The notes beneath the pieces were generated by a model. The model saw nothing but the letters and a program-made list of their open reading frames with translations, did no database searches and was not told the origin of the DNA. From Pseudozyma flocculosa PF-1 (Eukaryota > Basidiomycota > Ustilaginomycetes > Ustilaginales > Ustilaginaceae), in the NCBI RefSeq assembly GCF_000417875.1, contig NW_006920879.1, positions 64,130 to 128,129 on the forward strand: 64,000 bases of DNA, in the 5' to 3' direction. Positions 34,922 through 45,976 of the stretch are shown here, piece by piece; within the stretch, counting starts at the first letter, position 1, and each line of letters opens with the position of its first letter. The translations under genes and the position numbers were made by a program.

Positions 34922-37207
34922 GTGCCGCCATCTCGACGACGACCCTCCAAGTCCCTCCTCTTCCCCGTCTGTCCCGGCGCAGCAGAGGGCCTCCATCTGC
35001 AACGACCGGCCGCCATGCTGGAACACCACTCGCCCCACGTCTTTTTCCTCTCGACTTCCCCGCATCGACGACCAAAGGGCCCCGGTAGCGTCACCAGCCC
35101 ACCGGCACCACCGAGCCCCGCGATACCGTCGGACAGACGAGGAAGCAGCAGCAGCCCCAGCCCCAGAAGCAGCGGCGACGATGACAAAGTCGCAACGTCG
35201 ACGGTCACGTACCGGCAGCGGCACTGGTCCCTCGTCGCCATCTCGCGGCCCCTGGTCAACACTCGCGGCGGCACGTCGAGGTCGACCTTGACCGTCACCC
35301 TCCTCCACCACCCTTCCCAGACGCTCTATGCGTGGCCGTTTGACCTATCGGGCGCGACTTCGAGGGGGACCTGCTACATCACCACCGCTGCCGAAGCCGC
35401 CGCATCGAGCCGCGACGACACTGCGAGTCCGTCGCACGGGGGTGAATCGTCCTCGTCGCCGCCGTCTGGGGAAACGCTCAGCACCAGCCTCAAGGTCCTA
35501 GCTGACGTGGTACGATGCTGGATCAGCCACAGGCCATCATCCAGCCCGCGCACTGTCATGGCCAACGGCAGCAACGGGACGACCAGCGAACGGCGAACCA
35601 GCCTCGGATCGCCGCAGAGTGCCAGCTGGCTCGAGGCGAGCCAGGCCCAGGTCCTCTACGGCCGGCGCGGGAGCGGCTCGACGATATCGTCCGCCGACGT
35701 CGAACGCGATGCGCCCTTGGTCGACGAGATCAACTCGCTCCTCGGTCTGCGGCGCCTTGAGATGGTCGACGTCGTTGCGCACCTCGCGAGGCAGAAGCTG
35801 CCCTACTCCGATCCCAACGGCCATGCCTCGTGGCACATACAGGGGCCAGCCGACTCGACCTCGACCTCGACCGCAACCGCGGCACCTCCCGACAGCCCTC
35901 GCGTGAGGGTGAGGCAGGGAGGAGGTCGACCTCAACCTCGCCCGCAAGAGTCGCAGTCTTCGCTCTCGTCGTCGGCATCCGAGCGGACAGGAGGACAGGG
36001 GAGCGATGCGTCGCCGTCGTCCTCGCAGGCGTCGACGCCATGCTCGAGTCCTGAGACGAACCGAGCCGACCCCCTGATTGACCACGGTGGGACACACCAG
36101 CTCGACCATGCCTCTTCATCGCCGCCGTCGTCGTCGTCTCCGTCGTCGTCCAAGCCCAGTCTCTCTTCTCGTCGGACCGCCCACCTACCGTCCATCAACA
36201 CGCAGGTCGCAGCTCGAGGAGCAAAGATCGACTTTGCCCACGTCGAGGCTGTATCGACCAGCAGCGCGGATCACGAGGAAGAGGACACGACGACGACGAC
36301 GACGACATCTGCGATGGAGGGGGTTGTCGCCGCCACTGTCGTGGCATCGACGACCTACCGGGCGCAGAGCAGTCCCGAGCTGGCAGCACAGGGTAGTCCG
36401 TGTCTCGACACGCAGGGGATTCCGCAGATCCTCGTCGTCGGACCTTCGCCGCTGGACGCCCCCACGCCCTCGAGGTGGTCCCCGCAGCAGAGCCAGCACC
36501 AGCAGCAGGAGCGGAGGACCGTTGTGCTCTACGACGGACGAAGAGAGAAGGACGCAGCTTCGACCCCATCTTCATCCTCGCCGGGCGCATCATCAAAGAG
36601 ACCGAGCCTGTCGAGGCGCACGGAGACGGTGGGGTCGGTGCGTGCCGACGAGGGCGGTGGGACCGGCTCGCGACGGAGCGCTCAGGAACACGGCAACGAC
36701 GACCACACCCGGTCGGATCGTCATCCGAATCCTTCTGTCGTCAAGGCTTCGGACACCGTAAAGACAGCACCAGCGGCAGCCTCGGCGGCGGCGGCGTCGC
36801 AGACGACGACGACCAAGGGCCTATGGAGGGCATCGTCGCTGATGCGCGTGACGCACAGCGTGGACGCTACGCCATCATCACATCGTCGACCGCGATGGCT
36901 GAGGACGAGAACGAGCAGCGAGGGCGCAACGGACGCCGTGGACGGTGCGAGCAGCAGGGGCAGCAAGAGCGAAGACGTCGCGCCCGTCCGGCGCAGTGAC
37001 AGTAGTGACAGTCGGGATACACCCTCGCCTCCCGCTTCTCCATCGCCGTCGCCCTCGTTCAAGGAAGGCGCCGGGACAAAGGACAGCACGTCGACGCTGA
37101 AGAGGCTGCGCAGGTCGACGTCGTCGCTGCTGCTGCGGCGCCTCATGTCGTCTACCGGCGGGTCATCGCCGTCGTTGTCGGGTACGGCGCAGCGGAGTGG
37201 CAAGTAG
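34922..37207 (+). CDS. Uncharacterised Ser-rich, largely disordered protein
   Basis: A single open frame of 761 residues; I do not recognise the family. Residues about 90-310 look the most ordered: STVTYRQRHWSLVAISRPLV, LTVTLLHHPSQTLYAWPFDL, LKVLADVVRCWISHRP and VDEINSLLGLRRLEMVDVVA. The rest is Ser, Thr, Pro and acidic low complexity, with a basic C-terminal segment (LKRLRRSTSSLLLRRLMSS) that may form an amphipathic helix. No membrane span or signal peptide is seen. Translation could instead begin at the ATG at 35015 (MLEHHSPHVFF). Ordered-looking sequence and a long frame argue for a real gene, although GC-rich DNA gives long chance frames, so confidence is moderate. Confidence 0.6.
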   Translation: MPPSRRRPSKSLLFPVCPGAAEGLHLQRPAAMLEHHSPHVFFLSTSPHRRPKGPGSVTSPPAPPSPAIPSDRRGSSSSPSPRSSGDDDKVATSTVTYRQRHWSLVAISRPLVNTRGGTSRSTLTVTLLHHPSQTLYAWPFDLSGATSRGTCYITTAAEAAASSRDDTASPSHGGESSSSPPSGETLSTSLKVLADVVRCWISHRPSSSPRTVMANGSNGTTSERRTSLGSPQSASWLEASQAQVLYGRRGSGSTISSADVERDAPLVDEINSLLGLRRLEMVDVVAHLARQKLPYSDPNGHASWHIQGPADSTSTSTATAAPPDSPRVRVRQGGGRPQPRPQESQSSLSSSASERTGGQGSDASPSSSQASTPCSSPETNRADPLIDHGGTHQLDHASSSPPSSSSPSSSKPSLSSRRTAHLPSINTQVAARGAKIDFAHVEAVSTSSADHEEEDTTTTTTTSAMEGVVAATVVASTTYRAQSSPELAAQGSPCLDTQGIPQILVVGPSPLDAPTPSRWSPQQSQHQQQERRTVVLYDGRREKDAASTPSSSSPGASSKRPSLSRRTETVGSVRADEGGGTGSRRSAQEHGNDDHTRSDRHPNPSVVKASDTVKTAPAAASAAAASQTTTTKGLWRASSLMRVTHSVDATPSSHRRPRWLRTRTSSEGATDAVDGASSRGSKSEDVAPVRRSDSSDSRDTPSPPASPSPSPSFKEGAGTKDSTSTLKRLRRSTSSLLLRRLMSSTGGSSPSLSGTAQRSGK

Positions 37208-38282
37208 AAAGGCGAAGTCGGACAAGAGAGAGACGGGGATCGTGGTGCAACGGATGCCGTCATGCTGTGCCCTATCGCTGTCGCTGTCGCTGTCGGTGCG
37301 TCTGCGCCATCCACCCATCGCTAGACAGAGAGAGGTTGTGTTTGTGGCAACACGGCGCCACGATATCCGAGGCGAGATCTATCTCGAGATGAGCCGGCCA
37401 TGGCCATGTGGGGCGAGGAAGTACACTTGATACGCACGGTCGACGAGCTATCGGTAAGAGGTTGCCTTGCGTTGGGCGGAACAAGACGGTGCCATGGCCT
37501 GGCCGAGCGGGCGATGAAAGGTGGCGGTGTACTGTACGGCCAGGCTGTACCTACCGTATGCGAAGACGGGGTGAGATGCACGTCGAAAACAACGGGGAGA
37601 TATGCGGAGGCCAGTCGAGCAGCAGGCTAGGCTGGGCCGAAGGGAGGATGTATGACGTCGGGCGTGGGAAACGGGACAACATGTATGACGGCCGCCGTTG
37701 TCGTCGGAGGAGCAGGAAGAGGAAGAAAGAAGAAGCCAAGGTGTGGCACCAGACGGTCATGCTCGTGGGCCTGCCCGCTGGCCGGCTGGCTGGTACCGGT
37801 AGGCCTGGCTGTGTTGGGCACAGGGTCTGATGACGGGGGTCCAGGGGGCAGTGCACCTCAGTCGAGACGAGGACAGGGCAAGGGCGATGCGATGCGATGC
37901 GATGGCCTGGCCTGGCCCTAGCGTGGCGGGCGTGGCGAGGTCAGGCAGACAGGCAGGCCGGCCGGCAACGACGGAGGGTCGGACGTCATACCGCAACGCT
38001 GCCGCCCGTTTGTGTTGGGGGCCGTGCACCGCGTGCACCGCGACCCTGCCTGCCTGCCTCCTCCACGCTGCCACCTGCCGGGGCGTTGCTTGACAGGCGG
38101 CGGCCTCGAGCCGTCGTGACTGTGGTATGAACTCATTGCCCCGCGGGCGAGCCAGCCACGCCAAAGCCCCCCGCCCGTGCCTTGCCTTTTGCCTCCTCGC
38201 CACACAAGGCTGGACTCAGAGAGTGCAGGCGGTAGTAGAGGCCTGGCCATGCCGAGACCCAAGACACACGCTCCGTATGCCC

Positions 38283-38304
38283 CCCCTGCCGCCCTCGCAC
38301 CCCT
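38283..38304 (+). promoter_or_regulatory. Two STRE-like CCCCT elements
   Basis: CCCCT occurs at 38283-38287 and 38300-38304, just upstream of a TATA box. In yeast, CCCCT is the Msn2/4 stress-response element. Its use in this fungus is an inference. Confidence 0.45.
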
Positions 38305-38324
38305 CGGCCCCCGCCTGCAAGACA

Positions 38325-38330
38325 TATATA
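38325..38330 (+). promoter_or_regulatory. TATA box of the hydrophilin-like gene
   Basis: TATATA lies 110 bp before the ATG at 38440 in GC-rich DNA. TATA-containing promoters in fungi are enriched among inducible stress genes. Confidence 0.65.
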
Positions 38331-38439
38331 GATCCCACTCCTTCCAGCCTCGCTGCCCTTCACTGCACTCTCACACCACATCTCTATCTCCAACCACCAC
38401 AGCACGCACACAAACTCACCAACTCACGTACGACCCGCC

Positions 38440-39604
38440 ATGTCTTCTCTGATCAACAAGGCCAAGGAGTTTGCCCACTCTGAAAAGGGCCAGAACCTCA
38501 AGGACAAGGTCATGGGCAGCAAGAACAGCGATAACAGCAACGAGAGCTACGACAATTCCACCACCACCACGTCCTCCTCGGGCGGTGGATACGGCAACAA
38601 CGACAACACCTACTCGTCGTCGTCCAACAACGGCGCTGGCTTCACGTCGGGCGAGCAGGGACGCGACAACTGGTCCGCCTCAACCGGAAACAACACCAGC
38701 AACAACAACTACAACTCTTCCTCGGACAACAACCAGTACGGTTCGACGGGAGGTGGACGAGGAGGGGCGACGAGCGAGTTTAGCAGGGAAAACGAGTACA
38801 GCTCCTCTTCCAACCGCGCCAATGCGGCGGGCGGGGACACGCTGCGACGCAACGACGAGTACACGACCGGCGGCGGCGGCGGCCTTTCTTCGTCGTCGGA
38901 CGACACCTTCCGACGCAACAACGAAGGTAGCGCCGGTACCCACTCCGGTGGGCTGGGCGGCGAGGGCTACTCGGGCCGCAACCAGCGGAACGACGACATC
39001 TTTGGCAGCAGCGCCGGCGTCGGTGGCGGTGGCGGTGGTGCTGGACGCGATGGGACGGGATTCTCGAATGTCGAAGACGGCGCGGCGGGGGCGCGTCAGG
39101 GCCGCTCGGGCGTGAGTGGCGCCCAGGGCGGTCAGTACGGTCTGGCCGGCGACAACGATAGCCGCTACGCCAGCGACAACACCTTCTCGAGCGGCGGCGC
39201 CGGTGCTGGCGGTGCATCGCGCGGTAACGAACCGTACGGAAACGACGTGAGTAGTGGCGACGACGCCTTGGCTCCTGCCCCTTCCTTCCTCCCTCTCTCG
39301 CTCACCTCACCTCACCTCACCTCGCCTCCACCATCAACGCCACGCACAGTCGACGGTCAACGAAGGCGGATACGGCCGCAACGCAGCGGGCGACTCGTTT
39401 TCGCGCGACAACCAGACGGGTTTCGGCAACGACGGCTCGCGCGGCCAGTTCGGCAGCAACGACGTCGACGACCGTAACAAGTTTTCATCCACCGGCGGCG
39501 GCGGCGGCGGCGGCGTTGGCGGAGCGGGCTACGGAAGCGGCAGCTCGAGAAACGACGAGGACGCCTACATCAACCGTTCCAGCGACCGCTCCACTGGCTT
39601 CTAG
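38440..39604 (+). CDS. Gly/Ser/Asn-rich hydrophilin-like stress protein
   Basis: Two exons, 38440-39246 and 39350-39604, joined across a 103-nt phase-0 intron, give 353 residues. The N-terminus MSSLINKAKEFAHSEKGQNL forms a short amphipathic Lys/Ala helix, followed by disordered sequence almost wholly of Gly, Ser, Asn, Asp, Tyr and Arg. Loose repeats of the kinds NNDNTYSSSSNN, FSREN, LRRNDEY and FRRNNE occur, and a similar FSRDNQTGFGNDGSRGQF occurs in exon 2. Composition and layout resemble fungal hydrophilins and Ddr48-type stress proteins, which may protect cell contents during drying or osmotic stress. Function is inferred from composition only. The upstream TATA and CCCCT elements fit inducible expression. 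Confidence 0.8.
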
Positions 39605-40307
39605 CCATGTCTTCCGTGGTAGCACGTAGCTTGATCGTTCCGAGCGATACCCCCCTCCTCCTCTGTTTTGCGTCATACACGATATGCCCTTCTCCCCCGC
39701 TTGCTCTGAGAATGAATACGAACATAATCTGCCTACTCTTTTGCGGGTGAAGCAACGGCCAATGAGCGCCGGTGCACGATACCGTCCCGCCTCCAGCCTC
39801 GTGTTCGTCGAGAGCAGCCGATGGAGGCAGATGGATCCGAGCTGCGCGGCATCCAGTGCCGTCGCTGTGTCAAGCCTCGCGAGGGAGAAGGAACTGCTTC
39901 CGATAAGACACGCGCGCAAAGATGAAGGGGGAACGAGCGAGAGATCCGACGACGGCCCGACCCGATTCAGCCCAGGTCGGGCTAGCTGGCTGGTGCCGTA
40001 GTGAGCGAAGCGAGTGTATCGATGACAACGAACGATGATAAGAATCAACACTGAAAGCGGCGAAGCGTGGCGTGGCGTTGGGGGGCAGACGGGAGAAAAG
40101 GAGCGGAGGGGGGCGTCCAACGGCAGACTGACTGATTGTTCGATGCGACGGCGACAAGAGCGGCTTGGAACGAGAGAGAGAGAGAAAGAGAGCGAGAGGG
40201 CATCGGCTGCGCGCGGGAGAGGGGTCGAGCCTGTACGCGCATGGGCGTGCTAAAGGGAATCGGATGGTGCAAAGGGCGGACAGATGGCGGACGGCACGAC
40301 CGCCGGC
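39605..40307. other. Convergent intergenic region
   Basis: This holds the 3' ends of the hydrophilin-like and alpha/beta hydrolase genes. Only a GA-rich patch near 40170-40200 stands out. Confidence 0.55.
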
Positions 40308-41996
40308 TCAGAGCAGCTTGCGCTTGCTCTCCGTCTCCCAGCCCTGCGACTCGTACTTGTCCAGGTTGGCGCGGAACATCCAGGGCAGCACGGTGAAAAA
40401 GATGGCGACCAGCGCCAGGCTGCCGCCGAGGAGCGACCAGGCCGCCTTTTCGTGGGCGGGCGTGGCGAAGGCCTTTTTGCCGTTGGGCAGCTTGGTCGCC
40501 TTTGTCTTTTCCGTCTTGTCGCCCGGGTTGGACGTGTCGGTGAGCGAGGGGTAGCTGGTGTTGTAGTCGGCCACAAAGATGCGCGCCACCGACTTGTCGG
40601 CGCGGATCATGGGGTAGTCCTGGTGCGAGGTGCCCTCGATGACATCGAGCGAGTGCGACGAGGGGAAGCCACCCGCCTGGCGGCCGAGCATCATGACAAA
40701 CTGCGAACCGCGGTCCAAGTGGCTGCCGCCCTGGGTCAGCGCCTCGCAGTGCGTGTCACCGGCACCCGTGTCGAGCAGGCCGAGCGCGTAGTGCACCTTG
40801 CGCCCCAGGTAGCGCTGCACCACCTCGTCGTGGCCGTCCTTGACGTCGTAGCGGGCGTAGCGCGGGATGGCCGAGTAGTTGCCCAGCCCGTAGGGCCAGA
40901 CGTCGACGCCGCCGCACGAGGCGTTGGCGTAGGGGCGCTCGCCGTCGATCCACGCCCACGAACCCGGGTTGCCCACCCAGTACTGCATGTTGGGGTCGTA
41001 CGACTTGCGCTTCTTGAGGAGGGCGTAGCGGTGGGTGGCCTGGCCGCCCATCGAGTGGCCGCCGACGACGACCTGGTGCAGGTTGGGGAACTCGCCCGAG
41101 AGGAAGAGCCAGTCGGTGAGGTTGTCCATGACGGCGTAGGTGCTGATGCCGGGCTTGACGTTTTCGTTTCTCGAGTTGCCGCCGCGCTGCCACTGGGAGC
41201 CGTGGAAGTAGAGCTCGTTGGGGCCGACGGCGCCCGCCGACTTGTCGTTCTGGTTCATCCAGGCGGGGGCGAGGATGGCGACCTCGGCCGGGTTGACGCC
41301 GTTGGCGGGGTTGTTTGCGGCGACGGAGAGGGCGTTGCGGAAGAGGTTGGCGTAGTTCCAGGCGTCCCTGGGCTTACCGGGCATGGTCATGATGACGCGC
41401 TTGATGGCGCTGTTGTCGGCGCCGGGCTGGTAGTTGTTGGTGATGTAGAAGGGCATGATGAGGCCCTGGTAGGCGACAAAGGTGCGGTTGAGGGTGAAGC
41501 CCTCGAGGTCGGGGAGCGCCTGCCAGGCGGTGTCGCCGTCGGTGATTCCGAGCTGCTGTGCGAGGTCGGTGGCGGTCGGTGTGGCGACAAAGGGGACCTG
41601 CTCGAGGCCGGGCGGGTTGGCGGTGTTGCCGTCGCCCTGTACGATGAGGGCGTCGGTCTGTACGGGCGAGTTTGCGTTGGGCACGCCGGGGATGGTCTGT
41701 ATGTCCTGTGCGGCCTTTACGGGGTCATTTGGTGCTTCGTCTGCGATGTACTGGTACTGTGCCTGTCGCTTTACGACCTTTTGTGTTCTTGTTGGGCCGC
41801 GGCGGGTGCTGCGGGCGGGCTGAGAGCGTGGGAGGAGGTCGGCGGCGGCGGCGGCGAGGGGAGCGTCTAGCCGGTCTTGGCCGAGACTGCGCTGCTGTGG
41901 TGAGGGCTGTTTTTGTTGCTGCTGCTGCTGCTGTGCTGCTGCGGAGGATGCGAGCGCGAGCACTGGCAGCAAGAGAGTGGATATGGCAATCTTCAT
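40308..41996 (-). CDS. Secretory-pathway alpha/beta hydrolase with C-terminal membrane anchor
   Basis: An intron-less frame of 562 residues. The start at 41996 gives a signal peptide (MKIAISTLLLPVLALASSAAA) followed by a poly-Gln stretch and an Arg-rich region that could be a processed propeptide. The hydrolase core has GGHSMGG with the predicted nucleophile Ser315 and EGTSHQDYP with the predicted catalytic His458. Cys and Asn-x-Ser/Thr sites fit a luminal domain. Near the C-terminus, WSLLGGSLALVAIFFTVLPW is a membrane helix followed by a short basic tail. A vacuolar, ER or cell-surface esterase or peptidase-like role is possible; the substrate is unknown. The frame continues upstream to 43385, but only the Met at 41996 gives a signal peptide. 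Confidence 0.85.
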   Translation of the reverse strand: MKIAISTLLLPVLALASSAAAQQQQQQQKQPSPQQRSLGQDRLDAPLAAAAADLLPRSQPARSTRRGPTRTQKVVKRQAQYQYIADEAPNDPVKAAQDIQTIPGVPNANSPVQTDALIVQGDGNTANPPGLEQVPFVATPTATDLAQQLGITDGDTAWQALPDLEGFTLNRTFVAYQGLIMPFYITNNYQPGADNSAIKRVIMTMPGKPRDAWNYANLFRNALSVAANNPANGVNPAEVAILAPAWMNQNDKSAGAVGPNELYFHGSQWQRGGNSRNENVKPGISTYAVMDNLTDWLFLSGEFPNLHQVVVGGHSMGGQATHRYALLKKRKSYDPNMQYWVGNPGSWAWIDGERPYANASCGGVDVWPYGLGNYSAIPRYARYDVKDGHDEVVQRYLGRKVHYALGLLDTGAGDTHCEALTQGGSHLDRGSQFVMMLGRQAGGFPSSHSLDVIEGTSHQDYPMIRADKSVARIFVADYNTSYPSLTDTSNPGDKTEKTKATKLPNGKKAFATPAHEKAAWSLLGGSLALVAIFFTVLPWMFRANLDKYESQGWETESKRKLL

Positions 41997-43411
41997 GATG
42001 GGCGGACCGAGCGGAACGAGGCGGCGGGTGAATGGTCGGGCCGTGCGGCGACCGAGGTGGCTGAGGGGCAACGAGTGTAGGTGGTGTGGGTGGATGTGCG
42101 GGGCGGAAGAATCAAAGGGTGGATGGGAGCCAGCCAGCTGGAAAAGGATGTTGGAGGTGCCAGAGTGCGGTGGTGGCTTGGATAAACGGCGACGGCGACG
42201 AAGGCGAGGATGATGGGCGTGCAGAGGTCGGGCGGGTGGTGATGGTGGTGGCGATGATCGAGGTGGTGGTTGGTGGTGGTGGTACGAGGGCAGCCGAGAG
42301 GCAGGCTGTGTGCGAGCCCTGCGAGGCGAGGCGGCGAGGCGAGGGCGGTTGCACGAGGGGCAGAGCGTGTGTGGTTGTGTGTCGAAAGCTGGCTTGGCTC
42401 GACTGGCTGGCTGGCTGGCTGGCTGGCAGCCCGACTGCCCGACCGTCCCGCCTTGGTGCCGTGCCCGGCTGCTTTTGTTTCTCAAACTCTGGGCGGGGCC
42501 TGCCTGCAGCCCGCGCCCCTCTGGGCCTGCCGAGCGCGCCCCACCCGCTCGGAAATAGAAAAAATGCCGCCGTGGTTGGGTGGCCTGCAAGCCTGCCAGC
42601 CACGGGGCATCCCGACCTCGGCGACGGGCGGTGGCTGCCTGCATCTCTCCCTCGACCTCGTCCGGCCCTTGATGGTCAAGCACTCGTCGCGCCTGGCAAG
42701 CACTCGAGCGACGATGCAACGCGGCGCAGAGCAAGCCAGTTGTACTCAAGAGGGGCAGCGAGCAGACCAACCGAGCCACACAGTCTGGCAGGTGACTTGA
42801 AGGCGCGTGGTGCCGGATGCTGGTGGCTGGGCAGGCCACGGCTGCGTTTGGGCTGCAGATCGATGCGGGCCAGTCGAGGCTGGTGCAGGCTAAGGGGCTC
42901 CCTGGCATCGCCGATCCCAGGCTGGCAGCGAGCCGTATCGGGCCAAAAATCATCGGCATGATGGCACCCGATTGGACCTGAAGCGAGCCAACCCGATGGC
43001 CGTTTCGGCAGCCCAACTCCGAAGCCAAAGCCGGCGGGGGTGACGGAGAGTGAGGCGAGGCAGGGCAGGCCTCCACCTCGTCTTTGCGGCCGGAGCAGCA
43101 GCGGGAACGCCAAGCCGGCTGGCAGGCCTGCTTTTGCACCGTGGGTCCGCGCCCCTCGTCACTCTGGCTCCCCTCGTCGTCGTCACCTCGCCCTGCCTCA
43201 CCCTCATCACATCCTCGGCCTGCCCAAACCAAATCCAGAGCCAGAGACAAGACAGCCCTCACCACCACCACCACCACGACTCTCTCTCTCTTCCTCACTC
43301 GCTCGCCATCATCACTGCAACCAACCACCCCTCGCCCTCGCTGCCCCTCACCTCGAATCATCACCCCTTTCCAATCCGCACCCATCCTAACACTCCCGCA
43401 CCGGCCCCACC
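41997..43411. other. Divergent promoter region hydrolase / SYLF-SH3
   Basis: This contains (GGCT)n and CCACCA-rich patches. The long minus-strand frame through it is an upstream extension of the hydrolase frame without recognisable protein sequence. Confidence 0.55.
42403..42427. repeat. (GGCT)n microsatellite
   Basis: About six copies of the tetranucleotide GGCT in the divergent promoter region. Confidence 0.8.
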
Positions 43412-45976
43412 ATGGGCAACCCCATCCCCGTCTCGCTCTCCCAGGAGTGCAGAAAGGCGACGCAGGTGAGGATCAGCGCCCCTTGCCCCCCCTTGCACGT
43501 CCCTCTTCGCTCTCCAATCTGACACGCCTAGCCTTCCCTCCCCTACCCCCCTCCCCAGATCTTAAACGACTTCGTCGACCCCGTAAACGGCCTCGACAGG
43601 GTGCTCCCCCTCAGCGTCCTTCGCAAGGCAAAGGGCTTCGCCATCTTCTCGGTCTTCCGCATCGGCTTTGTCCTCTCGGCTCGCGCAGGCAGCGGCGTCG
43701 TCATCGTAAAGACCGACGATGGCAAGTGGTCCGCTCCCGCAGCCATCGGCATCGGCGGCCTCGGCGGCGGTTTCAACGTCGGCGCAGAGGTCACCGACTT
43801 CCTCATCGTACTCAACTCGCGCTCCGCAGTACGCTCCTTTATGGCCACCGGCTCCCTCCAGCTCGGCGGAAACCTCAGCCTCGCCGTCGGGCCCCTCGGC
43901 AGGTCCGCAGAGGCCAGCGGTTCCGTAAACAGCTCCGGAAAGCTCGCAGCCATGTTCAGCTACAGCCGAAGCAAGGGCCTCTACGGCGGCGTATCCGTAG
44001 AGGGCACCGTACTCATCGACCGCGAAGACGCAAACGGAAAGGCCTACGGTCGCAACGGCCACACGGCAAAACAGATCCTCTCCGGCAGCGTAGACGTGCC
44101 CGCCTTTGCCCAGGGACTCATCAGCACCATCGAACGCTTCACGCTCGCACACACCCCAGTAGGCGACCTCGACCACAACCCCTACGACGATGAAGACTTT
44201 TTCCGCTATGGCGATCGCGGCCGCGACCGACCGCAAGGCAGCGGCAGAAATCGGGACCGCGACCGCGACAGCCTCGACAGCGACTCACTCCACTCGAGGG
44301 ATCCAAGTGCAGCGGCCGCCAGCACTGCGGCGGGCATGAGCTGGAGCGAGCGGAGGGAGCAGTACCAGAACGGCGGCGCCTCGGGAGCATCGCGCAAGCA
44401 GGGCACCGGCAAGCACGCGTCGGACCTGCTGGAAGACGACTTTGACCGCCTTGGCATCTCGGACCCGCCGCGCCGCAGCTCCGAGAGCTGGACCGAGGCC
44501 GACAGGCGGCGACGCAACGAGGCCGAGACGCGCAACCTCGGCAGCTACGCGTTCGGCTCGCCCATATCGTCCATCTCCAATGCCCCGCCTCGGACGGGCT
44601 CGGGCGCGTCGGTCCGCAAGCGACCAGGGATCCGCCAGCGCTCGTCGAGCATCGCAAGCAACCTCAGCTTCGGCAGCTTTGGCAGGAAAAAGTCGGAACG
44701 GACCGGATCCACGCCCATCCCGGACAGCAGCGGTGCCGACGTCGACGTCGACGTCGACCTCGGCGGCAGGCGCAGCGCGCAGCGAGAGCCGCTAGACTCG
44801 TTGGACAGGGAGCTGCAGAGCGGCAGCTTCGGTGGCGGCGGCAGCAGCAGTGCGGGCTACAGGGGCTCGTCGTACCGCCCTTCGCACTCTGGCCGCAGTC
44901 CGAGCTACGGTGGACCGCTGAACAGCGGAGCCTTGTTTGATGCGCCGGCGTCGGCGACGGCGTCATCGTCGGCATCGCCGTTCCGGCAGCACCGCACCAA
45001 CTCGAGCATGTCGGTCACGGGTCGGCATGGGTGGTCGACGTTTGACTCGGGCGACGGCGATGGCGACGGCAACGGTTTTGGCGGCGGTCGCCACGGTGAC
45101 TTTGCCGATGACGATCTGTTCGGCGGTGCGAGGAAGGCCCGCGAAGGCTCGACTGCAACCTCGGATCCATTTGCGGATCTGACGGCCGGCCTGGAGCGGA
45201 AGTGGACGGGCACGGGCCCTGGGGCAGGTCGGACGCCGCAGCTGCAGCCCAAGTGGGACGGGGGCTATGCGGGATCGACGATGCGCGGCATCTCGACGCT
45301 GGGCGCCACCAACGTGCCGCAACCGACGGCGAGCCCGTCGTCTGCCGGCATCTCGACGTCGCCCACATCGACACGACGACGATCCGGGATCGCATCTCGA
45401 AGCGGGACGACGCCGACGATACCGGAAAGCCACGGCGACGACGTCAACCTCATTGGCGACGACGACGACTTTGTCACGAGCAGCAGCAACGGTGGTGGTG
45501 GTGGAGGTAGGGAGGGAGATTACTTTGGTGGTAACGGTGGGGGCGCGGGCAATGGTTTCTTCGCAAATGGACGGGACGACGACGAGGGGGGGGAGGGGGA
45601 GGGGGAGCCGCGGGTGATAGAGAGGGTGGTGGCGCTGTACGACTTTGAGGCGCAGCAAGAGGGCGATCTGGGCTTCCAGAGGGGACAGGTGATTGGCGTC
45701 ACGAAAAAGACGAGGACGCGCGACGACTGGTGGCAGGGTCGTGTCGAGGTCGGCGGATTGGGCAGCCGCATTGGAATGTGAGTTTCCCCCACCGCCGGGG
45801 CTCGCGCGCCGCGTTGGTTTTGCTCGACGAGCTGGAGTCGAAGGGAGGCCGGGCTGATTCTGACCTTCTTTCGTGTCCCCTCCTCCACACTTTTACTCCC
45901 CACCCCGAACCGCGATCCCCGTTGCTCAACATCGAAATCGTCCAGTTTCCCAGCATCGTATACCCAATCCCTCTAG
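43412..45976 (+). CDS. SYLF and SH3 domain protein (Ysc84/Lsb3-like)
   Basis: Three exons, 43412-43465, 43559-45777 and 45946-45976, give 2,304 nt and 767 residues. Exon 1 encodes MGNPIPVSLSQECRKATQ. Exon 2 starts at ILNDFVDP and contains the lipid-binding SYLF domain (RKAKGFAIFSVFRIGF, SGVVIVKTDDGKWSAPAAIG, GAEVTDFLIVLN, YSRSKGLYGGVSVEG; about residues 20-230). A long Ser/Asp/Gly-rich linker leads to a C-terminal SH3 domain from about residue 708 (ALYDFEAQQEGDLGF, DDWWQG). The last 31-nt exon supplies IFPASYTQSL, completing the SH3 fold, which is strong support for the final splice. Ysc84-type proteins bind phosphoinositides and actin at endocytic patches. The linker is much longer than in yeast. 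Confidence 0.93.

Larger units (their letters stand above)
37208..38439. other. Intergenic region with the promoter of the hydrophilin-like gene
   Basis: No gene is supported. The last 160 bp carry STRE-like and TATA elements, which are listed separately. Confidence 0.55.

Noticed and set aside
41997..43385. 463-codon upstream extension of the alpha/beta hydrolase
   Set aside because: It would bury the signal peptide inside the protein, and the sequence has no conserved features.
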